64,000 bases of DNA from Brassica napus (lineage: Eukaryota > Streptophyta > Magnoliopsida > Brassicales > Brassicaceae): positions 5,913,726 through 5,977,725 of the forward strand of contig NC_063448.1 in assembly GCF_020379485.1 (NCBI RefSeq), read 5' to 3'. Both the position numbers and the translations under genes were made by a program. Under the pieces are notes generated by a model. That model was not told the origin of the DNA, did not search any database, and was given only the letters and a program-made list of their open reading frames with translations. Numbering within the stretch: the stretch's first letter is position 1; each line of letters begins with the position of its first letter. This document shows positions 40,611-53,261 of this stretch, piece by piece.

Positions 40611-42741
40611 TTTAAGATAATCCTAAATTCGAAAATGGAAAATAGAGATGAAAATAAATGGATCATAATAAACGTATATATCTCAGGCCCAGTTTATTAG
40701 CACGTGACAGCTGTGCGCCAACCAGAGATTCTCCCACAGCGTTGGCTAGGTCATTGAAGATGATTAATTAGCATGAACACTAGTACATATAACTTTTAAT
40801 GGTAAAACCGAACAACTATACCTTATGCTTAAGTTTTTTAAAACAAAAATTATGCTTAAGTAGTCTTAATTAACTAATTTAAGTCGTGACGATAAATGAG
40901 GGAAAGATTATTTTAAAATGGAAAACATAGGAATGCCGATTTACAATTTGTAACAGTCGTATAATTCACACACTCAAAAGTATGAAATTTTTATAGATTT
41001 TAGAAAGCTTTAACCAACAAAAAAATGGATTTTGTGCATGACATTATGGTCGAGTGGTAAAGAATAAGTTTTGCACGAAACCAAGGGGAGTTATTGGTAG
41101 ATAGATTCTAGATGAATCATAAAATTTTGAAAATTCATCATTATTGCTTTATGGATTTATAAAATCTTAGTAAATTCTATTGTTATTGGTTTGAAGATTT
41201 TAAAAATTCATTCAAAATAATTTGTTATTCAAAAAATTTACTTATTATTGATTTTGTAATTCTATCAAACTCTATTGTTATTGAGATATAAATTCTTAAT
41301 TTATTTACTCATGAGATTCAACTTTGAAAATATGATGGATACCCATAAGATTTTCAAAATACATATAATAAAAAACACTTTGATTTTGTAGCATTACACA
41401 AACAAACAAGTAATAATAATATCAACATTTGACCATTTATTTCAAAAATGTAACAAGAAGAACGTGACACATGCAAAGAAAAAAAAGCAGCCATGGTGTT
41501 CTTAATTACACCATAACAAGAAGCAGTTCTTGAATTTCATCATCTTCCCAGAATAGCGTAAACAATAGTGGTGGAAACCTCCCTTTCATAGCCGAGGATA
41601 CTTCTTTCTACCAACTCATTCTTCGAGGCACAGCTCTATCGTTGCCATGGACAGTATAATTATTTTTTCACCTGCAGGTGAAGAAAATGATATTTGAAAC
41701 ACCATCTGAATAGCTTAGGCAAGCTTTCATCCACACAGAGAACTACCCAACACTGATTTATCTTTTCCGAAACATTCATCATCTCCTTGTGTCTTTTTCG
41801 GAGTGGAGATGGGATCATCGCTACTAGTGTTGGTTACATTTTAAAATTCTGGAAACGTTTTATAAGAACTTTTATATATTACCTTAGACCATCTTCAACC
41901 CACCTCTATTTTCATCTCTATATTTTCTTCTAAAATAGAAAATCTCTATTATAGAAGTGGATTTGCTCCAATGTATGCCTCTATAATAGAGTTTTTCTAT
42001 TTATAGAGGAAAATATAGAGATGTGCTATTTTCACCTCAAAATATAGAGACAAAAAATAACATTCCTCTATACTTTCTTCTAAAATAGAGGAACTCTATT
42101 ATAGAGTCATGCATTGGAGCAAATCCAACTCTATTTTAGAAAAAAAAAATATATAGAGGCATACATTAGAAAGATATTTTGAAAAACAAATGTATGCAAA
42201 TCTTTGAAGATCAATGACAATCGATAGAAATCCATGTAAAATATTTGTTAAGTTTACTTAACTTTTAAAATGCATCAACTTTTAAAATCACTAAATTCCA
42301 TACAAATGAATAATCCCTAAGTCATATTTTGTTCGACACATAGATATAGACCTCTGTTTACAGCCCATTTGCATATGCGGAAAAAATTGCCTATTCGGAA
42401 GCTACATTTCATCTTGAGAATTAATCTAGACTCTTTTATAGGCCTGAATTATTTTTAGATTAAGAAAAATATAGATTTTTGTGTAGTTTCTACAAGTTTG
42501 TTTTAACGATAAAAATTACTCAAAGCTAAAAGATATTCTGAACTGGATAAACCAGATCGATGGTACATAATTAATATAGGTCCATAGTTAAAGATAGATT
42601 TCGAATACTACGTGCAAATTTGTCTGTCACAATATTTTACATTTTTAGTATATGTCGAATTGTCAAACTGGAGAATTTTTTTTATATCATTGAAATTTTC
42701 CCATGCAGATAATATTTCTATCTGGGTAATATTTTGTTAAA
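40611..42741. other. Intergenic repeat-rich DNA
   Basis: No supported gene. From about 41091 to 42320 the sequence has the texture of a decayed non-autonomous element (GGGGAGTTATTGG near the left, ATAATCCC near the right, internal duplicated TCTATTGTTATTG), interrupted by the MITE at 41884. Around 41430-41830 is a less AT-rich stretch that might be a captured fragment, but it shows no usable reading frame. Confidence 0.4.
41884..42174. repeat. MITE-like inverted-repeat segment
   Basis: About 290 bp built from inverted copies of CTCTATAATAGAG and CTCTATTTTAGAGG words, with TGGATTTGCTCCAATG near the left and its inverse CATTGGAGCAAATCC near the right. A related start (CAACCCACCTCTAT) occurs at 14658, which suggests a dispersed family. 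Exact ends and target duplication were not fixed. Confidence 0.5.
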
Positions 42742-43332
42742 TCCCCTATATATTAATTGATGAACATTTGAAAAGGTGTAACCTCAATTTTGTAATAATT
42801 AAAAAAGACCCATTGCTTATGTGTCAATCAATTAGGTAGTTAATTAATCGTACGTGTCATCCTTATATTGAAATTGAAAAACATGTTGGTCCAATTCGAT
42901 TTTTATATCTCAATAGAAACATTTAGTACCAACTATATGATATCATATGATATTAACTAAATCAAGGTGACTATTTATTATATATTATTTTCTTAACTAA
43001 AACCTACGGAATTACCTAATGTGATTATAATATATATAATAATTAATGATTTTAAATAATGAAGATTTGCTAATAATCTGTATGATTTCTATCATTTTTG
43101 TTTAATTCTTTACTATTAAAATAAATTACATAATTACTTTAATCATATATTAAAATTTTAGATTTTTTTTTATATGTTGTATTTTGAATTTTTCAAAACG
43201 AGTATAAATTACTAAAACTATTAAAAGTCTCACATAAACTTTTGTGATCAATGTTTAATTTTTTTTCTATAATAAGATACAATGATAATAAAATCATATA
43301 AATAAATAATTTTATTTTAATAGGTGTTTATG

Positions 43333-43387
<55 letters not shown>

Positions 43388-43637
43388 TTCATATCGTTTA
43401 AATTCAATTATATATCATATACGATGGATAAAATTGATTGCTTTGATTTATTTATTCTAAAATAGTTGCGAATAAACAATAGAGGTCATTTGATTTATAT
43501 GTGCAAGCCAATTTATTACATAATAGTAACTGATTTTTTAGTTATTTAATATATAATTATTATTTTATTATTTCATATTATGCAGAAAAATATAAAATAA
43601 GTATTTATTCTGCACAAGCCGCAGATCTTAACCTTAG
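42742..43637 (+). mobile_element. Non-autonomous Helitron (ATREP-like), copy 2
   Basis: Starts TCCCCTATAT after an A and ends ..ACCTTAG before T, preceded by GC-containing CTGCACAAGCCGCAG, a short hairpin. It is the same family as 2670-3659, with colinear shared blocks across most of its length. The end CTTAG departs from CTAG, a small mutation or family variant. It contains a long (TA)n tract. Confidence 0.72.
43336..43386. repeat. (AT)n microsatellite
   Basis: About 25 perfect AT dinucleotides, inside the second Helitron copy and absent from the first. Confidence 0.95.
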
Positions 43638-44417
43638 TATGTATCTTTTTAATAATTTTGAATCCTAAATATTTTCTAAATTTCAGGCCAAAATAAAAGA
43701 AAGAAATGAGAATAAACTCAAAAATCAATATTTATATTGAGCAATAACCAAAATGACACAAAAAGGAGAAAAATATCGAAGATAGATAGGACATTACAAG
43801 AAAACATAAGTTTAACGAGGGTGGTTTTCCTCGTGAGTTCGTCGTAAAAGAGGCTTTACGAGGAATTAGCGAGGAAACATGTTTTGTCGTTACTCGTTCG
43901 TCGTAACACATATTTCATCGCCAATTCGTCGTAACTTAGCGACGAAAATATTTCGTCGCGAAAACGAAGTACATCATTTCGTCGTAAAGACCACGTAAAT
44001 ATTCCACGTAAGGAGGTCGCTATATTTCCTCGTAAATACCTCGAAACGTGTTTCTCGTAAACTACACGTAAATACCTCGAAAGTGTTTCCTCGTAAAGTA
44101 CACGTAACTACGACGAAAGTATTTCCTCGTAAAATACTCTTTTATCTTTCCTCGTCATTTCCTCGTAAACGTTTCCTCGTAAAATACTCGTTTATTTTTT
44201 CTCGTCATTTCCTCGTAAAGTTTCCACGTAAATAGGTCGTAAATTAGCTACGAATTTACTTCTTTTTTTATTTTACTGAATTGAAAAATATAATTAAAAA
44301 AATAATTAAAATTATTTAATTTATTCATAAATTATAATTTAAAATAAAACTCAATACGAAAATATTTTATATATAAATAAGTTTTGAATTTATAATACAA
44401 CAACCGGAAAAAAAGAA

Positions 44418-46299
44418 CTAAGGGTCGTTCATCGCCTGGTAGAATTCTTCACTCTTCCTCGCAACATCCGCTTCGTTATGTGTGTCGGATGACTCGCCTG
44501 GAATGAGATATTGTTGTCGCATGTTCCTCAACATGGACTCCCATTCCGGATTTGTGGCCGCTATAACGTCCAAGAAGCTCTCGACTCCACCCATACGAGC
44601 TTTTGTCGAGGCCAACTCGTTACGCAGCTCAGTGACTTCATCATCCCGTCGCTGACCGTAAGACGATGTCGCTCTCGGAACATCGTTGACAGAACCAATC
44701 CCCAACGTCTGTCCTTTTTTTTAGGGACAACCTTAAAAATAAAAAATAAATATTGTTAGTAAAAATTTAAAGTTAAATTAAATGAATAATAAAAATTAAA
44801 ATTTTAGAAAATTTACCTCCTCGTAAATCTTATCCACTTCAAGTGTGGATAAGGTGACGGGTAATCCGTCGGTAGACTGCTGGGTCAGCTGGGTATGGCG
44901 GTCTTCAACCCGAGCAACCACGTCGTTGTAGATTTGCTCGGACTTGCCATCTACAAATATGCCAGCCTTGTTCTTGTGGGTCCTCTCGTAAAGTTCCATA
45001 AGAGACGGTAGATGTCCCGTCTCTTTGGCCTAAAAACATTTAAGAAAGTTAGAATAAAAATATATATATTAAAAAATTTATTTAATCAAATATTTAATTA
45101 CCATTTCCATACGGACACCGGCGTGGGATTTTTGGTCCGTAGTGTGAAGCATCGTCCCGTTCCCGTGCTCATCGACCGTGTTACGGGAGTTAGAGCAAGA
45201 CTGGACAATTCTAATGGAATCAGGAAAGACACCAATAACGAATGAGGCCATCCCACACATCCGTGGTGAGCTCAGCGGGTTTGCCACGCTCATACCCCTT
45301 CACGATCCAGTCACCCTTCCAGTTGAAGACCGTGTCCAACAAGCGAACTTTCGCCTTCGCGTAAAACGCTTTCCTCACCCTCTCAGTGACCCCCAAGGCC
45401 CAATGATATTTTTGCTGTGGAAAAAATTAAATAAATAATTAGTTTTTTTAAAAGAAATATATATAAATCATGAAAAAATTAAAGTATATATAATTAATTA
45501 ATAGAAACTTACAACGTAAATTTTGAACCGCGTCTTTCTGACGTAGTGAGGCGTCTTACTCCAGTTCGGATGTGGCATGGAGAAGTAACCTTTGATCGTG
45601 TCGGTTACGTCCGATGCAAGACATCCGTCAACCCTAAACCTGGAAAAAACAAATTTAAAATATAAATTATTTTTTAATGTTATAAAAAAATTTTAAACGA
45701 ATTAAAAAAAAATTAATGTAACATACCACAAAGTTTCGTCCGGTCGGTCGGGGTCGATGTATGGTAAACCTTCTCTGCCTGGCAGACGGAGAATGTCCTC
45801 GATAGTGTACTGCAAGTAAGGAGCACTCGGAGGCACCATCAAATCGGGATGAACATCGGCGGGCATCGGGGGAGCCATCGGAGGAGGCACATGAGGAGGC
45901 ATCGTCGGAGGAGCCATCGGAGGAGGCACAGGAGGAACCGATGGTGCACTAGAAGAAGGCGACCAAGAGACTCTCTGAGAAGGCTGAGTCTCGGGGACAG
46001 TCTCCGGACCGAAGAACCGGGAGCTGAAGAAGAACCGGGAGCTGAAGAAGACGACGGGTCTAAACAACTACCAGGCTCACCGAACATCTGTCTGTAATGG
46101 GGAGTAAGTCTGTTCTTTCGAATCGTCTGGAAATTTTTTTTAATTTTTAAAATTAACATTAACAGTATAATTCCCTACATTATCCACCTAATCAACACTA
46201 ATTAACATAAAACTCGTAAACCTATCTAAATTCCCTATACTAACCACATAATCTATCCTAAACTAATCAAATTAGAGAGGAATTACAGAGACTTACCAT
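44418..46299 (-). pseudogene. TNPA-like protein gene of the CACTA element (Transposase_24 / Ptta-En/Spm)
   Basis: Multi-exon, leftward. The ATG at 46299 is followed at once by a GTAAG donor, and exon 2 starts at 46126 (TIRKNRLTPHYRQMFGEPG). A Pro-rich region (PPVPPPMAPPTMPPHVPPPM), TIEDILRLPGREGLPYIDPD, YVRKTRFKIYV, WALGVTERVRKAFYAKAK, EHGNGTMLHTTDQKSH, LYERTHKNKAGIFVDGKSEQ and a C-terminal coiled coil ending AMNDP complete the family layout. Two frameshifts are visible: in the Ser/Pro-rich region near 46010-46060, where a GCTCCCGGTTCTTCT unit is duplicated, and at a T-run near 45223 (LIRYWC/LPDSIR). TNPA-type proteins bind the subterminal repeats. Confidence 0.75.
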
Positions 46300-46706
46300 T
46301 GCTACGAAATAGAAAGAAAGTGGAGAGGAAGTGGAGAGGAAAGAAAGAGTGAGTGCTCGGGAGTATATATAAGATTACTTATCCTCGTTATTTCCTCGTA
46401 AAGTTACGAGGAATTACAAAGGCACGTGTTTAGCTTTACGAGGAATTACAAAGGTCCGTGTTTTATTGTACGAGGAAGTAGCGAGGAATTACAAAGGTCC
46501 GCGTTTAGGTTTACGAGTTTTTTACGACGATTAAGCTTACATAGAATTTACGAGTCAACATTTTACGAGGAATTAGCGAACCCCGCTTTTCTATAAATAC
46601 CCGCAACTTTTCTTCTCAAACCATACACAAACTCACAAATCACACACAAACTCACAAATCACACCCTATCTCAAATCATGCAACTCAGCAAATCACACAA
46701 TATTTG

Positions 46707-46812
46707 AAAAAAAGGAAGAGAAGAAAGATATTGGAACACATGTGGGCTAGACTTACGTAAGTCTCGCCACATGTGATTCCATTATCTTTCTTCTCTTCTC
46801 TTCTTTTTTTTT
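46707..46812. ncRNA. Long loopless hairpin, possible small-RNA precursor
   Basis: About 46 bases on each side of a centre at 46756/46757 (ACTTACGTAAGT) pair with each other with roughly five mismatches or bulges; arms include GAAGAGAAGAAAGATA and its inverse TATCTTTCTTCTCTTC, and both arms contain CACATGTG. It sits inside the CACTA element, in the region upstream of the TNPA-like gene and beyond the tnp2 stop. It could be a miRNA/siRNA fold-back or a tiny nested palindromic insertion. No RNA evidence is available. Confidence 0.4.
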
Positions 46813-47279
46813 AGTTTTTATTCTACGAGGAATTAGCAAGGCCAGCTTTCTTTCTTTTTTGGTTACGAGGTATTTACGACGATTTGCGCATACGTGGAAT
46901 TAACGAGTCCCGCGTTCTTTATTTTTATATTTCGTCGTTGTTTTCTCGTTGGCTTACGAGTGTTTTACGACGATTTCTCTTTCGTGGAATTAACAAGCCC
47001 CGCGTTCTTTATTTTTAAATTTCGTTGTAATATCCACGTTTATTTAGGAGGAATTAACGAGTATTATGTTTAAATCCCTAAAATCCGAAACCCCAAACCC
47101 CATCTTCCTTATCTTCTACTTCATATATTCCAAACCCCAAACCCATCTACCCTTTAAACTCAATATATTTTTTCACCTCAATCTATTCTTTCCATTCCAA
47201 ACTCCATTCCTTAACTTATTATCTCAATATCTTATTTATAAAACAAACTCCCACATTACCTTACACAAAATCAAATACA

Positions 47280-50200
47280 TCAATCCGATACATCGACATT
47301 CTCGTCATCACTAGAAACATCATCATTTTCATTAAACTCGTCTTCAACAGCTTCCTCTGTGGCATCGTCGGTAAGATCTTCGTACTCGTGATTATGCGGA
47401 TCAATGAGAAAGATGTCATCAATTTTTTGTTCAGGTTCCTCGACTTCATTTATCTGTTCTTCTTGCAAAGGTAGTTCTTCTCCACTGATGATTCGTCCTC
47501 GAGGTGTAACTTTGATCACGGCTAACCAATTTATACCTGAATCTCTCATCCGAGGGTATGGAAGGAAGCTAACTTGGTCTGCTTGTGAAGTTAAGATGAA
47601 AGACTCGAATTTGTTGTACCTTCGTCCACTGTTGACAGCAACTACACCGAATTTGTTAAACCGAACACCTCTGTTGACGACGGGGTCGAACCATTCACAT
47701 TTGAAGAGGACGCATTTCAGCTTCAATATCCCTGGGAATTCGACTTCAATAATCTCCGTCAAGATCCCGTAGAAATCTGTTTCCCCTTTCACACATATTC
47801 CATAGTTACTGGTCGTCCGCTGTCTACCATACTCATATGTGTGAAAAGTATAGCCTCGTGTGAAATACATCAGTGATGTGGTGACCTTTACAAGTGGAGA
47901 TTGAATTACTTCGTGTAACCACTTAGGATAATCTTCATCGTCGTCATAATCAACCTGCAAAAATAAAGAGAACGTTGAAATACAGATCATGTATGAAAAT
48001 AGAGTTTGAGTTAATTAATACATGATTCCTCAACCACTTAATAAAATGTTGATCTTTCCTTTTGTCTACGTCACTTGTGGATATACCAGGAAATATTTCT
48101 TCGACTTGAGAAACAAATAGGCTGTAAAATCACATTTTATATGAATGAATCTGTCATAATTATATAATTTATATGTATATGTGTTTAGAAGTGTCCATAT
48201 GTGTTACCTTTCAAAATAACACATCAATGTATCTTCGCAATTGAGTAGAATATAGGTGTGTGCACTATGAGCGTCTTGTTCACTCGACCACCAAACCTCT
48301 TTTGACTTCCCTCCGAGTCGCCCAATCTGGCTAAAGAGATCTGGAACACCAGCAACTGCATATGTTGGCGCAACACCACCATCATCATATCTTCTTGGAG
48401 CTCTTCTCCGGGTACGTACTTTTGACGCAAAGTAGTACGATGTGAAGTGAGAAACTTCTTCCGTCAAACTTCCAGCAATTATAGAACCTTCAAATTTGGC
48501 GAGGTTCCTTCCTTTTCCCTTCAAATATTTCATGGCTCGCTCATACTGATACATTCATCCGTAATGTACAGGTCCACGAAGAAACACCTCATATGGGAGG
48601 TGGACAGCTAGATGCTCCATGACGTAAAAAAATCCGGGAGGAAATATCTTCTCCAAGTGGCACAATAAGATGAGAATGTTCTCCTGAAGCTGTTCCACAA
48701 CTTCTTCTTTAAGAGTACGTGTGCTCAGATCCCTGAAAAATGCTCCAATGCCTTTTATATTCCAAAAAAAATTAAACACATTGTTAGTCATATATTATTT
48801 TGCAAACTAAACCGTTATAAAATTATTGCGCTATAAAACACTACCTGCAAGTGCTTCATGTACGTTTGTTGGAAGTAGCTCCGCAAATGCAAAAGGCAGT
48901 AGTCGTTGCATAAAGACATGACCATCATGACTCTTCATCCCAGAGAACTTTTGACCCTTTTCAACACATCTAGAGAGATTTGAAACATACCCATCGGGGA
49001 ACTTCACTTCTGATGCCACCCTGTTGAACAACACCGATTTTTTTTCCAAAGACAATCTGAATATCGGAACTGGAACTTGTCCATTGCTTTTTATATGTAA
49101 CTCGCTTCTTGAAAAAATATCCGGCAAGTCCAACCTTGATTTTATGTTTTCTTTTGTCTTCCCTGGGACATTCAATATTGTATTCATGATGTTCTCAAAG
49201 AAATTATTCTCTATATGCATCACATCGAGGTTGTAGCGCACAAGAAGATCCTTCCAATATGGCAACTCCCAAAATATTCTCTTCTTGTGCCAGTTGTGAT
49301 GAACACCGTAAGAATCAGGCATAATACGAGGGACATGCCAATTACCACCCCAACGAACTGCTTCGTTAGCTCCGTAGTAGTCGATTTGCGCTTCAATTTG
49401 TTCTCCAGTTAGATATGGAGGAGGAGTGTCTCTCACAACCCTTTTGTGCCTAAACAAATTCTTGTTTCTTTGGTACGGATGGCCAATAGGAAGAAATCAA
49501 CGGTGACAATCAAACCAACTTGTCTTCGTACCATTCTTCAGTTAAAACGCATATGTCGTTCCATTACAATATGGACACGCTAATCTCCCATGTGTAGTCC
49601 ATCCAGACAACATCCCATAGGCAGGAAAGTCACTTATGGTCCACAAAAGCATCGCTCGCTTCGTAAAATTTGTCTTCGTTGAACAGTCATACGTCCTCAC
49701 CCTGTTGACCACAAATCCTTCAACTCTTTTATCAGTGGTTGTAGGAAAACATCCAGGGACCTTTTTGGATGGATCGGACCAGGTATTAATATGGTCAAGA
49801 ATAGCAACTCCCGTTGCATGCACATCTCCGGTGGCAGGTTGTATGGCGTAAGAAAGACTGGCCACAATGAATATTGTCTCTCTGACATTCCGAACAGACT
49901 AAATCCATCTGTGCATAATCCGAGATGCACATTTCGGCTATTGCTAGCGAAATCCGGATGTACTTTGCTAAAATGTTTCCAGGCTCTTGCATCTGATGGA
50001 TGAGTCATCTCACCATCCATCTGAGTATGCTCAGCATGCCATCTCATCTTTCCAGCTGTCTGCTCTGATTGGTACAATCTTTTCAATCTGTCTGTAATTG
50101 GTAGGTACCACATCCTTTGGTACGGTACCCTATTACGTCCCCGTCCTTGCGGCTTGAATCGTGGCTTCTTGCAGAATCGATATTCTTCTAACTTCTCATC

Positions 50201-50866
50201 ATCTCCCCAGTAGATCATGGAGTTGTCGATGCAAACATCTATCATCTCCGAAGGCAACCCAAGACTATAAACCAGTTTCTGAATCTCATAATAAGAATCA
50301 TCAGACACATTGTCTTCCGGCAAATACTCTTTAAACAAGTATGCCCATTCGTTCATGCAACTTTCAGATAGATTGTGATCAGTTTTAATATTCATCATTC
50401 TAGCAGCCAACGACAAATTAGGTTCTTTGTCTTCATCATGAGCTACGAATTCATCAGCTACCATATCATGAACCCTATCATAATCTACCATCTCCTCCTG
50501 ATGGTAACTATGTTCATTATGCAAATGATGATCAACCGGTTCTTCCTGAAAATTGTTATTACTACTACTAGCGTCATTCTGATCATAATTATAACCTTCT
50601 CCATGTTGAAACCATATATAATAATTTGGCGTGAAACCTCTATTTATTAAATGCTTCCAAACATTTTCACGGTTTGCCAATTTCGAATTGTTGCATTTCT
50701 GACAAGGACAGAACATCTTACCACTTTCTTGGGCGAGCGGTGTTGAATCTGCTTGATGCATAAGTGTCTCCATCCCCGCAAGGTATTCTTTCGTCACTCT
50801 CCCGTTAGCATCTCTATGCATATACATCCACTTCCGCAACTCGAAAATATTCCCGGAGCCAGCCAT
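47280..50866 (-). pseudogene. tnp2-like transposase gene of the CACTA element
   Basis: Leftward from the ATG at 50866 (MAGSGNIFELRKWMYMHRD). Domain order: transposase-associated zinc-binding domain (FCPCQKCNN), tnp2 transposase (NSMIYWGDDEKLEEY, TPYNLPPEMCM, KTNFTKRAMLLWTISDFPAY, YNLDVMHIENNFFENI), DUF4218 (IFPPGFFYVMEHLAVHLPYE), and DUF4216 in the last exon (FGVVAVNSGRRYN, DQVSFLPYP) with an acidic tail to 47280. Damage: a one-base loss in a G-run near 49700, an in-frame TAA at 49544-49542, TGA at 49499-49497, and TGA for a Trp codon at 48557-48555. Several introns are present. It cannot give a full transposase. Confidence 0.85.
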
Positions 50867-52249
50867 TTTTTTTCTTTCACGTTTTTTTTTGTTGGTGTGT
50901 TTAAAATGATGTTCAAACATTCCTATTTATAGAAAATTTTCAAATCTGGTAGTTGTAATTTTCCTACGAATTAACGACGAAAATTAGTTAGGTGGCCGAA
51001 AAAAAACGTGTGACAAACAAAGTTGGTGGATTCAAAATTTCGTCGCTAAGTAGACGTAAATTATTTCCTCGTAAAGACCACGCTAAGTTTACGTGGAATG
51101 TACGAGGAAATACGATTTCCTCGTAAAAGCCACGTCACTTTACATCGACTTTACGATGAAACTGTTTCGTCGTTACTTTACGAAGAATTAACGCTGATTT
51201 TATTTTTTCCGCGTAATTTCCTCGTAAAGTCGACGTAAATTAACGAGGAAAAATATTCCTCGTTAATTTTCTTCGTTAAGCTTGTGTTTTCTTGTAGTGT
51301 GATTGACACGTGAACGTAAACTTCTCATAACCATAATTAACTTTTAAATTGCTAAATCATGATATAAAACCGAGCTGTCTTAGTTTCATTGTAACCAAAT
51401 AGTAGGCATGAGATTCTTCGACCTAAACGTTAGGTTTTTATGCGATAAATAATTTTTTGACCTAAAATATTTTTAAAAATGAGATAAGTTCATTAGTAAA
51501 CAAATTATGTAATTAACAAAATTTTTTTAAAAAAATTGTTTAAGGGCCAAATATATTAATTCGATCAATAATATAATTTTTTTTTCTACGATATTTCTTA
51601 AATAATTTTCATATAAATTTATCTTGCGCCTGTCTTAGATAATAGATTATTAAATACGGCTGTCGGGTGTAATGCGTGACATTGACAAATTTACTGATTT
51701 AATAATAAGTAAATAAAGTATTTATATTCCAGCAGGTGACGAATGAAGAAAAAAATTACAGATTCATTTTTTAAAACGGTTTGATCTAGTTTGATTGAAT
51801 AATGAAGAAGGGTGTCGAATTAAATAATTGGGTATGAATCCTTCGAAGGATCCCAAAGGCCATGGTTGACTAAACATTGGAATGACAACTTGTTCAATAA
51901 TAGAATGTTAGCAATATTGTAAATATATGTTTTGAAAATGTTTTCTTATTATTATAAAGAGGGTTATGTTAGAATTATCGGGTTGGGCGTCCTGATTTGA
52001 TGATTTCATCATTATGAAATTAGTTAACTAGGAGAAATATATGACTCAATAGGATGGCAATGAAGGCATCCAGTGTCGCAAAACTGTGAAACAATTACTA
52101 TACTTTTGGTCTGACGTCAAATTTTAGTTTGGTAATGTAAATACAATAAAATAAAACTGTTTTCAATAAGTCCAACTTTAGAAGGTGAAAATACCAATTA
52201 ATCAAGCATTGTGGCAATGTGGTTTGGGTAAAAACGCTACTATTATATA

Positions 52250-52508
52250 CTCCATCCGTTTCTGAATAAGTGTTACTATGACAATTTTTACACAGATTAA
52301 AAAAATTGCTGAAATATATGTAAGTTGTTATTAATTACACTTCTCTGGCCAATAGTATTTAAGATAAATAAAATTATTTATAAAATCAATGCAATTTGCA
52401 ATTAATTTTCAGCTGAAAGCAAATATAATTTTCATTAGATTTGTAAAGTGACACTTTTTGTGTAACAAAAAAATGGTTAGATTGACACTTATTATGAAAC
52501 TTATGGAG
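52250..52508. mobile_element. Stowaway (Tc1/mariner) MITE
   Basis: 259 bp. Ends CTCCATCCGTTTCTGAATAA and, from the other side, CTCCATAAGTTTCATAATAA match the widespread plant CTCC(C/A)TCCGTTT terminus, flanked by TA on both sides (52248-52249 and 52509-52510). No coding capacity. Confidence 0.82.
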
Positions 52509-52830
52509 TATAAACAAAACAATATGATTTGTAAATTTTAAACCAACCACACACCCATTAAATTAAAATCATGGAAAATTAGGTTGTATGACGCTAAAAA
52601 AAAATTCAGTGTCTGACGAAAATACCTAACTTGTGCACATATATTGTATATTTTGTGTAATGATACCATTATACCTTCCTATAAAACCGGTGCAACCTGC
52701 AAAGAAATAAAAATTAATTAATAATTATTGACTGTAAAAAATAAAATGTGGTCTTTTGTTACCCACACACTCTCACAAAATAAGTTTTTCATTGCTAATA
52801 TTTGGAAAAGTGAATAGATTCCTTTGCAGA

Positions 52831-52952
52831 TTTGAGCGATGAAAACGCTACCCACTGCGTTCCCGGAAAAGTTTTGTGGAGGAGAAGATCTGTTTAAGAG
52901 GCCTTTGTTGGTGACGGAGTTTCCAAAAACGACAGTCTCGAGGAAGTTGGAA
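52831..52952 (+). other. Orphan exon-like segment
   Basis: Between an acceptor (CCTTTGCAG) and a donor (GTACGTATC), an ATG at 52840 opens KTLPTAFPEKFCGGEDLFKR followed by PLLVTEFPKTTVSRKLEH with no stop until past the donor. The segment is less AT-rich than its surroundings. I do not recognise the protein, and no neighbouring exons are visible, so it may be a gene relic or captured exon. Confidence 0.3.
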
Positions 52953-53261
52953 CATGTACGTATCTTCATTTGAAGTAAATCTTTGTCGCATGTGGGAGAA
53001 GATGAACAGTTTTTGTTATTGTGTTCTATTCTATTATATGAATATAGAATATAAATGTAAAATAATATGTACTTTCATATTTTATTATGTGATATATTCC
53101 GTTAATATACTATTTAATCATGTTTCATTACATTTGACGGTTACTAAAAAGTGCTCTATTTTGTTTAGAAATATAGTTTGTAATTTTCTTAAATTCTAAC
53201 AATCATTACATGTTTTTGAATTTGTAAAAATCGTACCATGATCTATATTGTTAGTTTAATA

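Larger units (their letters stand above)
43792..51299 (-). mobile_element. CACTA (En/Spm) transposon, decayed but near full length
   Basis: 7508 bp. The right end reads, from outside in, CACTACAAGAAAACACAAGC and the left end CATTACAAGAAAACATAAG, so the left terminus has mutated from CACTA to CATTA. Flanking triplets are GGA and TGA, a probable 3-bp duplication with one change. Both subterminal zones are packed with direct and inverted CGTCGTAAA, TTTCCTCGTAAA and ACGAGGAATTA words, the transposase-binding arrays of this superfamily; more lie at 46380-46570 and 46820-47050. Two leftward genes are inside, tnp2-like and TNPA-like; both are pseudogenes. Confidence 0.9.

Noticed and set aside
45849..46097. 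Plus-strand frame rich in HRRRH within the CACTA element
   Set aside because: Complement of the Pro-rich region of the TNPA-like gene; no independent evidence.
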